From Microbacterium esteraromaticum (lineage in GTDB: Bacteria; Actinomycetota; Actinomycetes; Actinomycetales; Microbacteriaceae), in the NCBI RefSeq assembly GCF_016907315.1, contig NZ_JAFBBS010000001.1:2790001-2854000 (forward strand): a stretch of 64,000 nt of DNA, in the 5' to 3' direction. The notes under the pieces are model-generated. The model ran no database searches, had not been told where the DNA came from, and saw only the letters and a program-made list of their open reading frames with translations. How positions within the stretch are numbered: the stretch's first letter is position 1; every line of letters starts with the position of its first letter. Below are positions 23,920 through 34,100 of the stretch, one piece after another. A program made the position numbers and the translations under genes.

Positions 23920-25067
23920 CCACCGCAGCCCGCGCCTTCGCCAGCCTCGCCGTCCATGCGGGGCAGGAGTTCGACCCCACCACCGGTGCGGTCATCCCGC
24001 CCGTGCACTTCTCGACCACGTACGCCCAGGACGGCATCGGGGGTCTTCGCCAGGGCTACGAGTACGGCCGCAGCGCCAACCCCACCCGCACCGCGCTGCA
24101 GACCCAGCTGGCAGCGATCGAGGGCGGTGCGCATGCCTTCTCGTTCGCATCGGGGCTTGCGGCCGAGGACACCCTGCTGCGAGCAGTCCTCTCGCCGGGC
24201 GACGAGGTTCTGCTCGGCAACGACGTCTACGGCGGCACGTACCGCCTGCTCGCCCGGGTGCTCGGCCCGTGGGGAGTGCGCCTGCGCGTCGTCGACATGA
24301 GCGACGCCGAAGCCGTGCGCACCGCGGTAGCCGAGCGCGCACCCCGGATGCTCTGGGTCGAGACGCCGTCGAACCCTCTGCTGCGGATCACCGACATCGC
24401 CGGCCTCTCCGCGATCGGCCGCGAGGCGGGTGCGCTCGTCGTCGTCGACAACACGTTCGCGACTCCGGCACTGCAGCAGCCGCTGCTGCTCGGCGCAGAC
24501 GTGGTCGTGCACTCGACGACGAAGTACCTCGGCGGCCACTCCGACGTGGTCGGCGGCGCGCTCGTGATGAACGACGATGCGCTCGCCGAGCGGGTGGGCT
24601 TCCTGCAGTTCGCCGTCGGCGCGGTGTCAGGCCCTCTCGACGCCTGGCTCACGACTCGCGGCATCAAGACGCTCGACGTGCGCATGCAGCGGCACAGCGA
24701 GAACGCGGTGAGGATCGCAGAGTATCTGGCCGGGCACGAGCGCGTCGCACGCGTGCACTATCCGGGCCTGGCCACCCACCCCGGCCACGAGATCGCCGCG
24801 CGGCAGATGTCGGCGTTCGGCGGCATCGTGTCGGTCGCACTGGAGTCGGGCGAGGCCGCGCGGCGCTTCGCCGAGTCGACGCGCCTGTTCCAGCTCGCAG
24901 AGTCGCTCGGAGGTGTCGAATCGCTGGTGAACTACCCCGACGCCATGACGCACGCGTCCGTGCGCGGAACCGATGCGGCCGTTCCCGAGGAGGTCGTGCG
25001 TCTCTCGGTCGGGATCGAGGACTCCGCCGATCTGCTCGCGGACATCGAGCAGGCCCTGCGCGCCTGA
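23916..25067 (+). CDS. metB: Cystathionine gamma-synthase / gamma-lyase family enzyme
   Basis: 383 residues, Cys/Met-metabolism PLP family. The PLP lysine is in H-S-T-T-K-Y-L-G-G-H-S-D-V, with Y-E-Y-G-R-S-A-N-P-T and the C-terminal S-L-G-G-V-E-S-L. The family covers O-succinyl- or O-acetylhomoserine to cystathionine (MetB) and cystathionine to cysteine (gamma-lyase). Pairing with cbs favours the cysteine direction, but the sequence alone does not settle it. It is translationally coupled to cbs and converges on the endonuclease-family gene with a 19-base gap. Confidence 0.9.
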   Translation: MTTAARAFASLAVHAGQEFDPTTGAVIPPVHFSTTYAQDGIGGLRQGYEYGRSANPTRTALQTQLAAIEGGAHAFSFASGLAAEDTLLRAVLSPGDEVLLGNDVYGGTYRLLARVLGPWGVRLRVVDMSDAEAVRTAVAERAPRMLWVETPSNPLLRITDIAGLSAIGREAGALVVVDNTFATPALQQPLLLGADVVVHSTTKYLGGHSDVVGGALVMNDDALAERVGFLQFAVGAVSGPLDAWLTTRGIKTLDVRMQRHSENAVRIAEYLAGHERVARVHYPGLATHPGHEIAARQMSAFGGIVSVALESGEAARRFAESTRLFQLAESLGGVESLVNYPDAMTHASVRGTDAAVPEEVVRLSVGIEDSADLLADIEQALRA

Positions 25068-25086
25068 TCCGCGCCGTCGGTGCCGT

Positions 25087-26118
25087 TCAGCGCTCGGCGC
25101 CGGCCGGCTCCAGCTGGGCGACGAGGGCGCGGTGATCGCTGCCGCCCGCGTCTGCGAGCACCAGGGTGCCGGTGGCCTTCCACTGCGGGCTCGACATGAT
25201 GTGGTCGATGGGCGCGCCGGCCAGGCGCGGAAGCGTGGCGGGCCAGGTGCCGACCATGCCGTTGCCGGTGCGCGATGCGGCGTCGACGCAGCGTCCCATC
25301 GTGCCGCCGTCGATGCCGAACGACGACATGTGATCCAGCGTCGCATTGAAGTCGCCGGCGAGGATGAACTCGCCTTCCGGGCACTGATCAGCGATCCATT
25401 CCAGGTCGGAACGCCACTGGGCCATCGCGTCCTCGCGTGGGGCGACGGCGTGCACCGCGACGATCGTGGGGCCTGTGCCGTCGACCGGCATCGCGACGGC
25501 GCTCGGCACGGACCCGGTGTTGCTCGAGCCGTCGCGCGACGAGTCGATCACCGAGTACTCGCCGAGCTCGGCCGAGATGAGGATCGTCGTCTGCCATGCC
25601 TGCGGGCCGTTGGGCACGTCGGGACGGATGTTCACGTGGTGCACCCACATCGGCCGTCCGGACTCGCGCATCATGATCGCGATCTTCTCGCCGACCTCTT
25701 CGGATGTCTCCGGAAGGGCCACGATGTCTGCCCGCTGCTCGTCGATGACGCCGGCGATGGTCTCGGCCGACACCGCGGCGCCCGCGGTGTTCCAGCTCAG
25801 CACCCGGACGGCATCGTCGGTCTTCTCAGGCAGGGCGTCTGCACCGTACCCGCGCAGCGCGCCGATGAGGCCGATGGAGCCGGCGCCGACCAGCGACACG
25901 ATGAGGATCGATGCGGCGAGACCGCGCAGCGGCCTCGCGAACAGCAGAAGCGCGGCGAGCACGGCGACGACCAGCAGGGCCACCAGGGCCGCTGCGCGTG
26001 AGGCGACGACCTGAGCGATCGGGTAGGTCATCTCGAGCTGGAAGAACTGCGGCCAGATCAGAATCGCCGTCGCGATGGCGAACAGCACGGTGAAGAGGAT
26101 TCCGACGAGTCGTAGCAT
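25087..26118 (-). CDS. Endonuclease/exonuclease/phosphatase family membrane protein
   Basis: 343 residues. Three transmembrane helices (about 4-22, 36-58 and 66-85) precede an extracytoplasmic EEP domain (about 100-340) with L-S-W-N-T-A-G, A-L-P-E-T-S, A-G-D-F-N-A-T-L-D-H and G-S-D-H-R-A-L. Catalytic Asn, Glu, Asp and His are all present, so it is likely an active phosphodiesterase or nuclease acting outside the membrane. Start at 26118: TAGGCT (26127-26132) lies 8 bases upstream. A much longer frame upstream is antisense to the PHP gene and was not used. Confidence 0.85.
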   Translation of the reverse strand: MLRLVGILFTVLFAIATAILIWPQFFQLEMTYPIAQVVASRAAALVALLVVAVLAALLLFARPLRGLAASILIVSLVGAGSIGLIGALRGYGADALPEKTDDAVRVLSWNTAGAAVSAETIAGVIDEQRADIVALPETSEEVGEKIAIMMRESGRPMWVHHVNIRPDVPNGPQAWQTTILISAELGEYSVIDSSRDGSSNTGSVPSAVAMPVDGTGPTIVAVHAVAPREDAMAQWRSDLEWIADQCPEGEFILAGDFNATLDHMSSFGIDGGTMGRCVDAASRTGNGMVGTWPATLPRLAGAPIDHIMSSPQWKATGTLVLADAGGSDHRALVAQLEPAGAER

Positions 26119-26172
26119 CGCCCGAAAGCCTAGGGGAGACGGCTGTGATGCCGCTGGCGGTACCCTCGGAGG

Positions 26173-27048
26173 ATGACCACAGGCCCCTCCGCCCGCTTCG
26201 AGGGCCCGAGCGACCTGCATCTGCATTCCAACCACTCCGACGGCACAGAGCCGCCGGCTGAGGTGATGCGTCAGGCGCACGCCCACGGCATCCGCACTGC
26301 CGCCCTCACCGACCACGACCGCACGACCGGGTGGAGGGAGGCGGGAGATGCCGCCGTCGCCCTCGGCATGACGTTCCTGCCGGGGATGGAGTTCTCCGCC
26401 AAGCACGAGTGGCGCAGTGTGCACGTGCTCGGGTACCTCTTCGACCCCGACGACCCCGATCTCGTCGCCGAGACCGATCGCATCCGCAGCGACCGGATCG
26501 GTCGCGCGGAGCGGATCGTGCGCAGCATCGGCCGCGACTACGACCTGCACTGGGACGACGTGCTCGCGCAGACGACACCGGATGCCACGGTCGGCCGTCC
26601 GCATATCGCGGACGCGCTCGTCGCCCGGGGCATCGTCCGCGACCGAACAGAGGCGTTCGACGGCATCCTGCATCCTCGCGAGGGCTACTACGAACCCCAC
26701 TACGCGCCCGACCCCCTCACCGCCGTCCGGCTCATCACCCGGGCCGGGGGAGTGGCGATCATCGCACACCCCGTCACCGCCGGGCGAGATCGCATGATGC
26801 CGTTGTCGTACATCGAGCGGCTCATCGGCGAAGGGCTCGCCGGTTTCGAGATCGATCACCGGGAGAACACGCCGGACGGCAAGCGACTGCTGCGCGGAAT
26901 CGCCTCACGGCACGATCTCGTCGTCACGGGCTCGAGCGACTACCACGGCGCGGGCAAGCCGAACCGGCCCGGCGAGAACACGACCGCCGACGAGATGGTC
27001 GCGCGCATCGTCGAACGCGCGACCGGAACGCCGCCTCGCACGCCCTGA
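26173..27048 (+). CDS. PHP-domain phosphoesterase (RNase AM / nucleotide phosphatase type)
   Basis: 291 residues, PHP fold. Metal ligands D-L-H-L-H-S-N-H-S-D-G at the start, T-D-H-D near 52, E-F-S-A-K-H-E-W near 75, A-H-P-V-T and G-S-S-D-Y-H-G. Relatives (YciV/TrpH) hydrolyse 3',5'-nucleoside bisphosphates or 5' RNA ends. TACCCT (26161-26166), 6 bases, then ATG indicate a leaderless start; the CGGAGG in between is too close for a ribosome site. It is divergent from the EEP gene across 54 bases. Confidence 0.88.
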   Translation: MTTGPSARFEGPSDLHLHSNHSDGTEPPAEVMRQAHAHGIRTAALTDHDRTTGWREAGDAAVALGMTFLPGMEFSAKHEWRSVHVLGYLFDPDDPDLVAETDRIRSDRIGRAERIVRSIGRDYDLHWDDVLAQTTPDATVGRPHIADALVARGIVRDRTEAFDGILHPREGYYEPHYAPDPLTAVRLITRAGGVAIIAHPVTAGRDRMMPLSYIERLIGEGLAGFEIDHRENTPDGKRLLRGIASRHDLVVTGSSDYHGAGKPNRPGENTTADEMVARIVERATGTPPRTP

Positions 27049-27130
27049 CCCCGGACGCCCGATCGAGATGCTCGGCGTTCTGTCGGGCTTCTCCCTGCGC
27101 TCGCCCGGGCCCGGTCGATAGCGTCGCGGC

Positions 27131-28033
27131 ATGCGATGGGGGACGCCGCTCGAGCAGCGGATCGACGAGACCGCCGACCGTATGCTGCGCGACGCCGCCG
27201 CAGGCGGTGTGCGAGCCGGAGCGATCGAGCTCGTCGTATTCGTGCTCAAGCAGGCGTGGGCGTGCGCTTTCGGCGCTGCGCTGCTGCTGGTCATCGTCGC
27301 GGCTCGGCTCTTCTATCCCGATGGCGCCGCGCTGGCGCGCAACGACCTGCTGACCCTCGCTGCAGTGCTGATCCAGATGCTCATGCTGATGCTGCGTCTC
27401 GAGACGCTGCGCGAGCTGCGCGTGATCGTGCTCTTCCACATCACCGGCACCATCATGGAGCTGTTCAAGACCGACGTCGGATCATGGTCGTACGCTGCTG
27501 AGGGCATGCTGCGCATCGGGGGTGTGCCGCTGTTCAGCGGGTTCATGTACGCGGCCGTCGGCTCGTACATGGTGCGGGTGCACCGGCTCTTCGATCTGCG
27601 CTTCGATCGGTACCCGCGCCGCTGGATGACTGCCGTCGTGGCGGCCGCGATCTACATCAACTTCTTCACGCATCACTTCTGGTGGGATGCCCGCTGGGTG
27701 CTGCTGGGCGCCGTGGTGCTGCTCTGGGGGCGGACCGTCATGCACGCGCGCATCCGCAGAATGGTCATCCGTCTGCCGCTGCTGGCGGTGTTCGCGGGAG
27801 TCGCATTCTTCATCTGGCTCGCCGAGAACATCGGCACATGGGCCGGGGCGTGGGCGTACCCGGGTCAGGTCGACGGGTGGGAGCTCGTGTCGATCAGCAA
27901 GCTCGGGTCGTGGTTCCTGCTGATGATCATCTCGGTGGTGCTCGTGACGTGGGTGTACCCGCCGCAGAAGCCGGAGCCCACGAGCCGCGAGACGATCGAG
28001 GCCCCTCCTGCCCGGCAGGAGAGGCCTCGATGA
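27131..28033 (+). CDS. DUF817 family membrane protein
   Basis: 300 residues with about eight transmembrane helices and the DUF817 hallmarks H-I-T-G-T-I-M-E-L-F-K-T, G-S-W-S-Y, Y-I-N-F-F-T-H-H-F and W-L-A-E-N-I-G-T. No biochemical role is known. TAGCGT (27119-27124) and a 6-base spacer precede the ATG, so it is leaderless. The last 10 codons form part of the terminator palindrome shared with the convergent helicase gene, which fixes the C-terminal E-A-P-P-A-R-Q-E-R-P-R sequence. Confidence 0.88.
   Translation: MRWGTPLEQRIDETADRMLRDAAAGGVRAGAIELVVFVLKQAWACAFGAALLLVIVAARLFYPDGAALARNDLLTLAAVLIQMLMLMLRLETLRELRVIVLFHITGTIMELFKTDVGSWSYAAEGMLRIGGVPLFSGFMYAAVGSYMVRVHRLFDLRFDRYPRRWMTAVVAAAIYINFFTHHFWWDARWVLLGAVVLLWGRTVMHARIRRMVIRLPLLAVFAGVAFFIWLAENIGTWAGAWAYPGQVDGWELVSISKLGSWFLLMIISVVLVTWVYPPQKPEPTSRETIEAPPARQERPR
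27995..28031. terminator. Bidirectional terminator embedded in the DUF817 coding end
   Basis: ATCGAGGCC (27995-28003) pairs with GGCCTCGAT (28023-28031), and CTCCTGCC (28005-28012) with GGCAGGAG (28014-28021). One C/A mismatch interrupts a 17-bp stem closed by one to three loop bases. It ends 2 bases before the DUF817 stop codon ends and lies 13 bases from the convergent helicase stop, so it serves both. Confidence 0.8.
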
Positions 28034-28043
28034 GCTGATCGGA

Positions 28044-29561
28044 TCAGGCGCCGCTGGGAGCGGCACCACCGCTCCGGCGGCGTCGGCGACGGCGCTGCGG
28101 GGCCGGCTTGCCGTCGCGGTGCTCGCTGGTCGCATCGCCGTCGTGCGTGCCCGCGCCGTCCGCGTCCCGGTCGACGGCGGCTGCGTCCGAGTGGCCCGAG
28201 GCCTGCTGCTCTGCGCCCTCGGCGAAGGTCGAGCCGACTCTGTCCTCAGCCGAGCCGCGACGGCGGCGGCGACGACGACGGGTGGTGCCCTCGTCGGTGC
28301 CCTCGGCTGCGGCATCCGCTGCCTTCTGCGGCTGTCGCTGACGACGCTCGGTCGCGGGCTTCTCGGCCTTGGGTGCCGTCACGAGACGACCCTTCGTGCC
28401 GGCCGGGATGTCGAGGTCGCTGAACAGGTGGGGGCTCGACGAGTACGTCTCGACGGGCTCGGGCTGCCCGAACTCGAGAGCGCGGTTGATGAGAGCCCAC
28501 TTGTGCAGGTCCTCCCAATCGACGAAGGTCACGGCCGTGCCCGTCTTCCCCGCACGGCCGGTGCGGCCGGCGCGGTGCAGGTAGGTCTTCTCCTCGTCGG
28601 GGATCGTGTGGTTGATCACGTGCGTGACGTCGTCGACGTCGATGCCTCGAGCGGCGACGTCGGTCGCGACCAGCACGTCGCGCTTGCCGGCCTTGAACGC
28701 CGCCATCGAGCGCTCGCGCTGCTCCTGGCCCATGTCGCCGTGCACGCCTCCGACGTTGAAGCCGCGGTCGCCGAGCTCATCGACCAGCTTCTGCGCGGCG
28801 CGCTTGGTGCGGGTGAAGATCACGGTCTTGCCGCGGCCCTCGGCCTGCAGGATGCGGGCGATGATCTCGTCTTTGTCGAGCGAGTGCGCGCGGTAGACGA
28901 TGTGCTTGATGTTGGCCTGCGTCAGCCCCTCGTCGGGATCGTTGGCGCGGATGTGGATGGGGTTCGACATGAACCGTCGCGCGAGGGCGACGATCGGACC
29001 GGGCATGGTCGCCGAGAAGAGCTGCGTGTGGCGCACCGGGGGCACCTTCGAGAAGATCTTCTCGATGTCGGCGAGGAAGCCCAGGTCGAGCATCTTGTCA
29101 GCCTCGTCGAGCACGACCTCGGTGGCGTTCGACAGGTCGAGCAGACGCTGGTTGGCGAGGTCGATGAGGCGACCGGGCGTGCCGACGACGATCTGCGCGC
29201 CGGCCTTCAGCTGATCGATCTGGCCCTCGTACGCCTTGCCGCCGTAGATGGCCACGACGCTGGTCGAGCGGTTCGAGGTGAGCAGGTCGATGTCTTCATA
29301 GACCTGCACGGCGAGCTCACGGGTGGGCACCACGATCAGCGCCTTCACGCCGTGCTCGGGGTCCTTTCCGAGACGCTGCACCACGGGGATGCCGAAGCCG
29401 AAGGTCTTTCCCGTGCCGGTCTTGGCCTGTCCGATGATGTCCTGGCCGGGAAGCCCGAGCGGGATGGTCTGCTCCTGAATGGGGAACGCGTCGACGATGC
29501 CCTTCGCAGCCAGCGCGTCGATGATGTCCTGATCGATTCCCAGATCAGCGAATGAAGTCAC
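28044..29561 (-). CDS. DEAD-box RNA helicase, RhlE-like
   Basis: 505 residues. Q-motif F-P-I-Q-E-Q-T-I-P, Walker A A-K-T-G-T-G-K-T, P-T-R-E-L, D-E-A-D, S-A-T and H-R-A-G-R-T-G-R-A-G over about 1-380; the tail is acidic/basic low complexity with an R-R-R-R-R-R-R-R-G-S run and an R-R-R-R-R-R-R-S end. Position next to the ferritin-like gene matches mycobacterial rhlE. It probably remodels rRNA or mRNA. GTG at 29561 (V-T-S-F-A-D-L-G-I) has AAGAGAA 5 bases upstream. A -10-like TAGGCT at 29687-29692 gives a leader of about 115 bases with a hairpin CCTGC/GCAGG (29662-29678). Confidence 0.93.
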   Translation of the reverse strand: MTSFADLGIDQDIIDALAAKGIVDAFPIQEQTIPLGLPGQDIIGQAKTGTGKTFGFGIPVVQRLGKDPEHGVKALIVVPTRELAVQVYEDIDLLTSNRSTSVVAIYGGKAYEGQIDQLKAGAQIVVGTPGRLIDLANQRLLDLSNATEVVLDEADKMLDLGFLADIEKIFSKVPPVRHTQLFSATMPGPIVALARRFMSNPIHIRANDPDEGLTQANIKHIVYRAHSLDKDEIIARILQAEGRGKTVIFTRTKRAAQKLVDELGDRGFNVGGVHGDMGQEQRERSMAAFKAGKRDVLVATDVAARGIDVDDVTHVINHTIPDEEKTYLHRAGRTGRAGKTGTAVTFVDWEDLHKWALINRALEFGQPEPVETYSSSPHLFSDLDIPAGTKGRLVTAPKAEKPATERRQRQPQKAADAAAEGTDEGTTRRRRRRRRGSAEDRVGSTFAEGAEQQASGHSDAAAVDRDADGAGTHDGDATSEHRDGKPAPQRRRRRRRSGGAAPSGA

Positions 29562-29727
29562 GGTGTTCTCTTGCCTGTCCGGCGCGTGCGCGGTGCATGC
29601 CGCGCGAGCGGCGCCTCGTTGTGGATCCACGCCGTCTCATTGCATGCCACAGGCGCGGGGCCCTGCTCCGATGGCAGGACGGGACAAGCCTACCGGAGGA
29701 CGGCCCTGGGCCCAGTAGTCTGGGCGG

Positions 29728-30438
29728 GTGGTCAACTGGTTGTGGAAGCGCAAGCCGCAGCGGCGCCCCCTGAAGCTGCGCAGCCGCGGCGAGACGGGCG
29801 ACACCACGCGGGTCGACTTCGCCGAGCTCGCTCCCGAGCTGAACCGCTTCCTCGGTCAGGCCGCCTACCTGCAGCTCGGCTACTTCGAGACGCTCAGCCG
29901 CGGCATCAGGGGCACGCAGGAGCTTGGTCGCAAGGAGGCGCTGTCGCGCGCCGCCGGAGCAGCGCTCGACAAGCACCGCGCGATCGTGCAGGTGATCTCC
30001 GAACGCGGTGACGATCCGACCCAGGTCATGCTCCCGTTCCGGGAGAACCTCGACGAGTTCCGCCGCAAGACGATCGGCGAGCGACAGGAGGAGACGCTGC
30101 TCGCGGTGTATCTGACCGCCGGCATGCTCGACGACTTCTACCTCGCGCTCGCCGCGAGCTACGGCGAGACCGGGGAGCGCGTCGCGGCGATCCTCCGTCA
30201 GGATGACGGGGGCGAGGAGATCGTGTCGATCATCCAGCAGACCATCGAGAGCGACGATGAGTGGCGCTCGCTGCTGTCTATGTGGGGCCGTCGCCTCGTC
30301 GGCGACACCCTGCTGGTGTGCCGTGACGCGCTGCGGCCCGACCGCCTCGTCGCCGACGACCAGCGGATCGAGCCCGTCTACACCGAGCTGATGGGCGCGC
30401 ACGCGCGGCGCATGGATGCCATGGGGCTCGCCTCGTAG
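29728..30438 (+). CDS. Ferritin-like fold protein (MiaE-2 type)
   Basis: 236 residues, mostly helical, with the actinobacterial ferritin-like/tRNA-hydroxylase-like pattern: Q-A-A-Y-L-Q-L-G-Y-F-E-T-L, D-K-H-R-A-I-V near 85, and later E-E-T-L-L-A-V-Y and G-A-H-A-R-R-M. A di-iron site is plausible but not certain from sequence. Its mycobacterial relative sits between rhlE and the DUF3107 gene, as here. GTG start: TAGTCT (29716-29721) plus 6 bases, leaderless. Function unknown. Confidence 0.8.
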   Translation: MVNWLWKRKPQRRPLKLRSRGETGDTTRVDFAELAPELNRFLGQAAYLQLGYFETLSRGIRGTQELGRKEALSRAAGAALDKHRAIVQVISERGDDPTQVMLPFRENLDEFRRKTIGERQEETLLAVYLTAGMLDDFYLALAASYGETGERVAAILRQDDGGEEIVSIIQQTIESDDEWRSLLSMWGRRLVGDTLLVCRDALRPDRLVADDQRIEPVYTELMGAHARRMDAMGLAS

Positions 30439-30474
30439 CATCCGGACCCGGACGGGCCTCCGGCCCGCCTCGCG

Positions 30475-30762
30475 TCAGATGCCGAGCGACTGCTTCTCGG
30501 CGGCATCGCGACGCACGCGCCGGGCAGTGAGCGCCGCGGTGGCTGCCGCGGCGACGAGGATCCCCGACCCGATGCTCGCCACCCAGAGCAGGACGTCACC
30601 TTCGGTGACTCCCGTCCACTGCATGATCGTGTAGATCGCTGCGGTCGTCGCCGTCGCGATGGCCGGGGTCACCGCGGCGCCGCGCAGCTCGCGCCGCGGC
30701 ATGGCGAAGTGCACGACGACGCCCAGCGAGCACGCCGCGATCACGGCGAGCAGGATGTACAT
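30475..30762 (-). CDS. Small membrane protein, unknown function
   Basis: 95 residues with three hydrophobic helices (about 3-20, 30-48 and 58-79) and a charged C-terminus R-R-V-R-R-D-A-A-E-K. No family recognised. It begins one base after the stop of the DUF3107 gene and is cotranscribed with it. Its stop lies 36 bases from the end of the convergent ferritin-like gene. Confidence 0.65.
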   Translation of the reverse strand: MYILLAVIAACSLGVVVHFAMPRRELRGAAVTPAIATATTAAIYTIMQWTGVTEGDVLLWVASIGSGILVAAAATAALTARRVRRDAAEKQSLGI

Positions 30763-30763
30763 G

Positions 30764-30988
30764 TCAGGCGACGAAGCCGACGCGGCGCGACTCCTCGGTG
30801 CCCAGCTCGATGTAGGCGAGGTTCGCGGTGGGCACGATGTACGAGCTGCCCTTCGCGTCGGTGAGGCTGATGTGGCTGGCGTTCTGCTCGAGAGCCGAGG
30901 TCACCTGGGCGCGCACCTCGTCGGCGCTGCTGGACGTGTCGAAGCTCAGCTCACGACCGGTGTTGATGATGCCGATGCGGATTTCCAC
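30764..30988 (-). CDS. DUF3107 domain-containing protein
   Basis: 74 residues, M-E-I-R-I-G-I-I-N-T-G-R-E-L-S-F-D start, a small beta-alpha-beta protein of the DUF3107 family found throughout actinobacteria; function unknown. The GTG start is preceded by GAGGAGA at a good distance. It is divergent from adnA, and the same neighbourhood is kept in Mycobacterium. Confidence 0.9.
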   Translation of the reverse strand: MEIRIGIINTGRELSFDTSSSADEVRAQVTSALEQNASHISLTDAKGSSYIVPTANLAYIELGTEESRRVGFVA

Positions 30989-31135
30989 GCGATCTCCTCA
31001 GGTTGGGCGAACACCGGCAACTCTACCCGCAGGCCCGACGGCGAGGCGGGCCCGCTGCCCGGATTTCGCCGTGGGCGCACACGGCGCGTCGCCGGAGCAC
31101 GATGCGTGTCGGCAGCCGGATATAGCGTGGATGAC

Positions 31136-34100
31136 ATGACCCCGGATGCAGCTCAGCAGGCCGTCGTGGACGCCGACGCCGCGGCATCCGGCGTCATCAT
31201 CGGGGCACCGGGCACCGGCAAGACGAGCACTCTCATCGCCCGGGTCGTGCGTCTGCTCGCGACCGGCGTCTCTGCGGACGAGCTGCTCGTGCTCACCCCG
31301 AGCCGCCAGGCGGCCACCGCACTGCGCGACCGCGTGGGGGTGCTCATCGACCAGGCGACCCCGGGGCCGCTCGCCCGCTCGCTCGGATCGTTCGCCTTCC
31401 AGCTCGTGCGCGGCGTGATGGTGCACCAGGGCCACGAGCCGCCGGCGCTGCTGACGGGGGCCGACCAGGACCGCATCCTCGCCGACCTGCTCGCAGGCGA
31501 TGCCGAAGACGATGTGCGTCGCTGGCCCGACGCGCTGAGTCCTGCTGTGCGGGCGTCGAAGGGATTCCGCTCGGAGCTGCGCGCGTTCCTCGCCGAGTGC
31601 ACCGAGCTCGGGGTCCGGCCGGGAGAGCTCGCCGCCTCAGGACGCGAGGTCTGGCGCGCCGCCGACGACTTCCTCGACGAGTACCGCGAGGTGATGGGCG
31701 GCATGCGCGTCGCGCATCGCGACGTGCCTGAACTCCTCGCTGAGGCGACGGCGATCCTGCGCACGGCCGACCCGGCAGCACTCGGCCCTCTCGCCAGGCT
31801 GCGCGTCGTGCTGATCGACGATGCACAGGAGCTCACCCGCGGCGGGGTGCGACTCGTGCGGGCGCTGCGATCGCGCGGGGTCGCCGTGCTGGCCTGCGGC
31901 GACCCCGACATCTCGTCGGGCGCCTTCCGTGGTGCGAGTCCCCAGCTGTTCGCCGACCTCGCCCAGGCTCTGGGAGAGGTGCACGTGCTCGACGGCGCGC
32001 ACCGTCAGAGCCCTGCGCTGACCGCTCTGACCCGCACCGTCACGCAGGCGATCGGCGTCGCAGGACGCGTCGACCATCGTCGTGCCCCCGGCGAGACGAA
32101 CGGGGCCGGCGTCCGCACGTTGATCGCGCCCTCGCCGCATGAAGAGGTCGATCGCATCGCCGCCGTGCTGCGCGACTGGCACCTCACCGAGGGCATCCCA
32201 TGGAGCCGACTCGCCGTCATCGCGCACGACACGCGCCAGATCGTGATGCTCGAGGCAGAACTCGCAGCGCGCGAGGTGCCCACCAGGGCGGCGGGCGTGC
32301 CCCGTCCGCTCGGCAGCGAGGGCATCGTCCGCGAGATCGTCGAGATCGTGCGCCTCGGTCTCACCCCGCCGGACGAGCGTCCCTCCGATCTGCTGTCCGA
32401 GGCGCTCACCTCGCCGTTCGGCGGCCTTGATGCCGTTGGACTTCGGCGTCTGCGTGCGCGGCTGCGGCACGTCGAGCTCGAGCAGGGCGGCTCGACTCCC
32501 GCCCGTGAACTGCTTCGCGAGGCCATGCAGTTCCCCCATCTCTTCGACCGGGTGGACGCACCAGAGGCCCGCATCGCGCAGCGCTTCGCCGAGACCCTGC
32601 GAATGCTGCACGAAGAAGGATCCGCCGGGCGAACCATCCATGAGCTCCTGTGGACCGTCTGGGATCGTGCGCGCTCGGTCGCCGGCGGCTCGCTGCAGGC
32701 GGCATGGCGAGCGGAGGCCGATCAACCGGGCGGTGCCGAGATCGCGCGGTCGCTCGACAGCCTGGTCGCCCTCTTCGACGCCGCCAAGCGCTTCGTCGAA
32801 CGCTCGCCGCAGGAGAAGCCGGCGCTCTTCATCCGCGACATCCTCGACAGCGAGGTGCCGGAAGACACCCTGTCGACGCCAGACCGGCCGGGCCTGGTGA
32901 CGCTGCTGACGCCGGCCACGGCGCTCGGCACCGAGTTCGACGCGGTCGTCGTCGCCGGCGTGCAGGACGGCGTCTGGCCGAACGTGCGCCTGCGCGGCGG
33001 GATGCTCGAGACCTGGCGCCTTGCCGAGGCGATCTCGGCCGCGAGATCGGGGGAGCCGGAGACGGTGCCAGGCGTGCTGGACCGGCGCAGATCGGCACTG
33101 CACGACGAGCTCCGGCTGTTCGTGCGAGCGATCTCACGGGCGCGTACTAGGCTCGTCGTGTCGGCGGTGGACGACGACGATCTGACACCGAGTCCGTTCT
33201 TCTCGTTCCTGCCGGCGCCGCCTCCCGCCGAGGAGGACGAGCTGCGCTTCGCGCATCCGCTCACGCTGCGCGGGCTCGTGTCCCGCCACCGGCGCACGCT
33301 GACGACCTCGACCGATTCTGCGGATCGCGCCTTCGCGGCCGGGCAGCTGCGGATTCTCGCCGAGGAGGGGGTTCCTGGTGCGCACGTCGACGACTGGTAC
33401 GGCGTCACAGAGACATCGAGCACAGCACCGCTGCACGACCTCCATCTCGCGCCGGTGCGCGTCTCGCCGTCGAGGCTCGAGGCCTTCGAGGAGTGCGGGC
33501 TGAACTGGGTCGTCTCCTCGCTCGGTGGTGACACGGTGATGCCGCCGTCCGCCGGCATCGGCACCATCGTGCACGAGGTCATGGAGAAGGTGCCGGACGG
33601 CGACCCCGATGCAATGCGCGCGATCATCGACGAGCACTGGCCGGAGCTCGACTTCGAGACCGCGTGGATCGGCCGCAAGGAGCGCAGGCGAGCGGACCTC
33701 TACCTCGAGCGGCTGCGCTCGTACCTCGGCGAGGTGGCGAGGGACGGCGGTCGGGTCGTGGGGGCGGAGGCGCCGTTCCGTTTCGCCGTCGACCTCGAAC
33801 GCGGGGACGTCATGCCGGCCGACGCGGAGACCGGGGAAGCCGACGGCGCTCGTCCGCGGGCGCTGATCAGCGGGGTCATCGATCGTGTCGAGGTCTACCC
33901 GGCGGGTGCCGGTGAGCATGAGGGCGCCAGAGGGCAGAAGTGGGAGCGGATGGGCGGCGGAGAAGCCGAGCGGGTCGTCGTCGTCGATCTGAAGACGGGA
34001 AAGTACGAGCCCGACACCGAGGCCAATGTGCGCGAGCACGCGCAACTAGCCGCCTATCAGATCGCGGTGCAGGAGGGCCTGCTCGAGGGAGCACCCGCCG

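Noticed and set aside
30659..31135. Longer start for adnA
   Set aside because: It would overlap the DUF3107 and membrane-protein genes on the other strand; the helicase Q-region begins right after the ATG at 31136, which also has TAGCGT 7 bases upstream.
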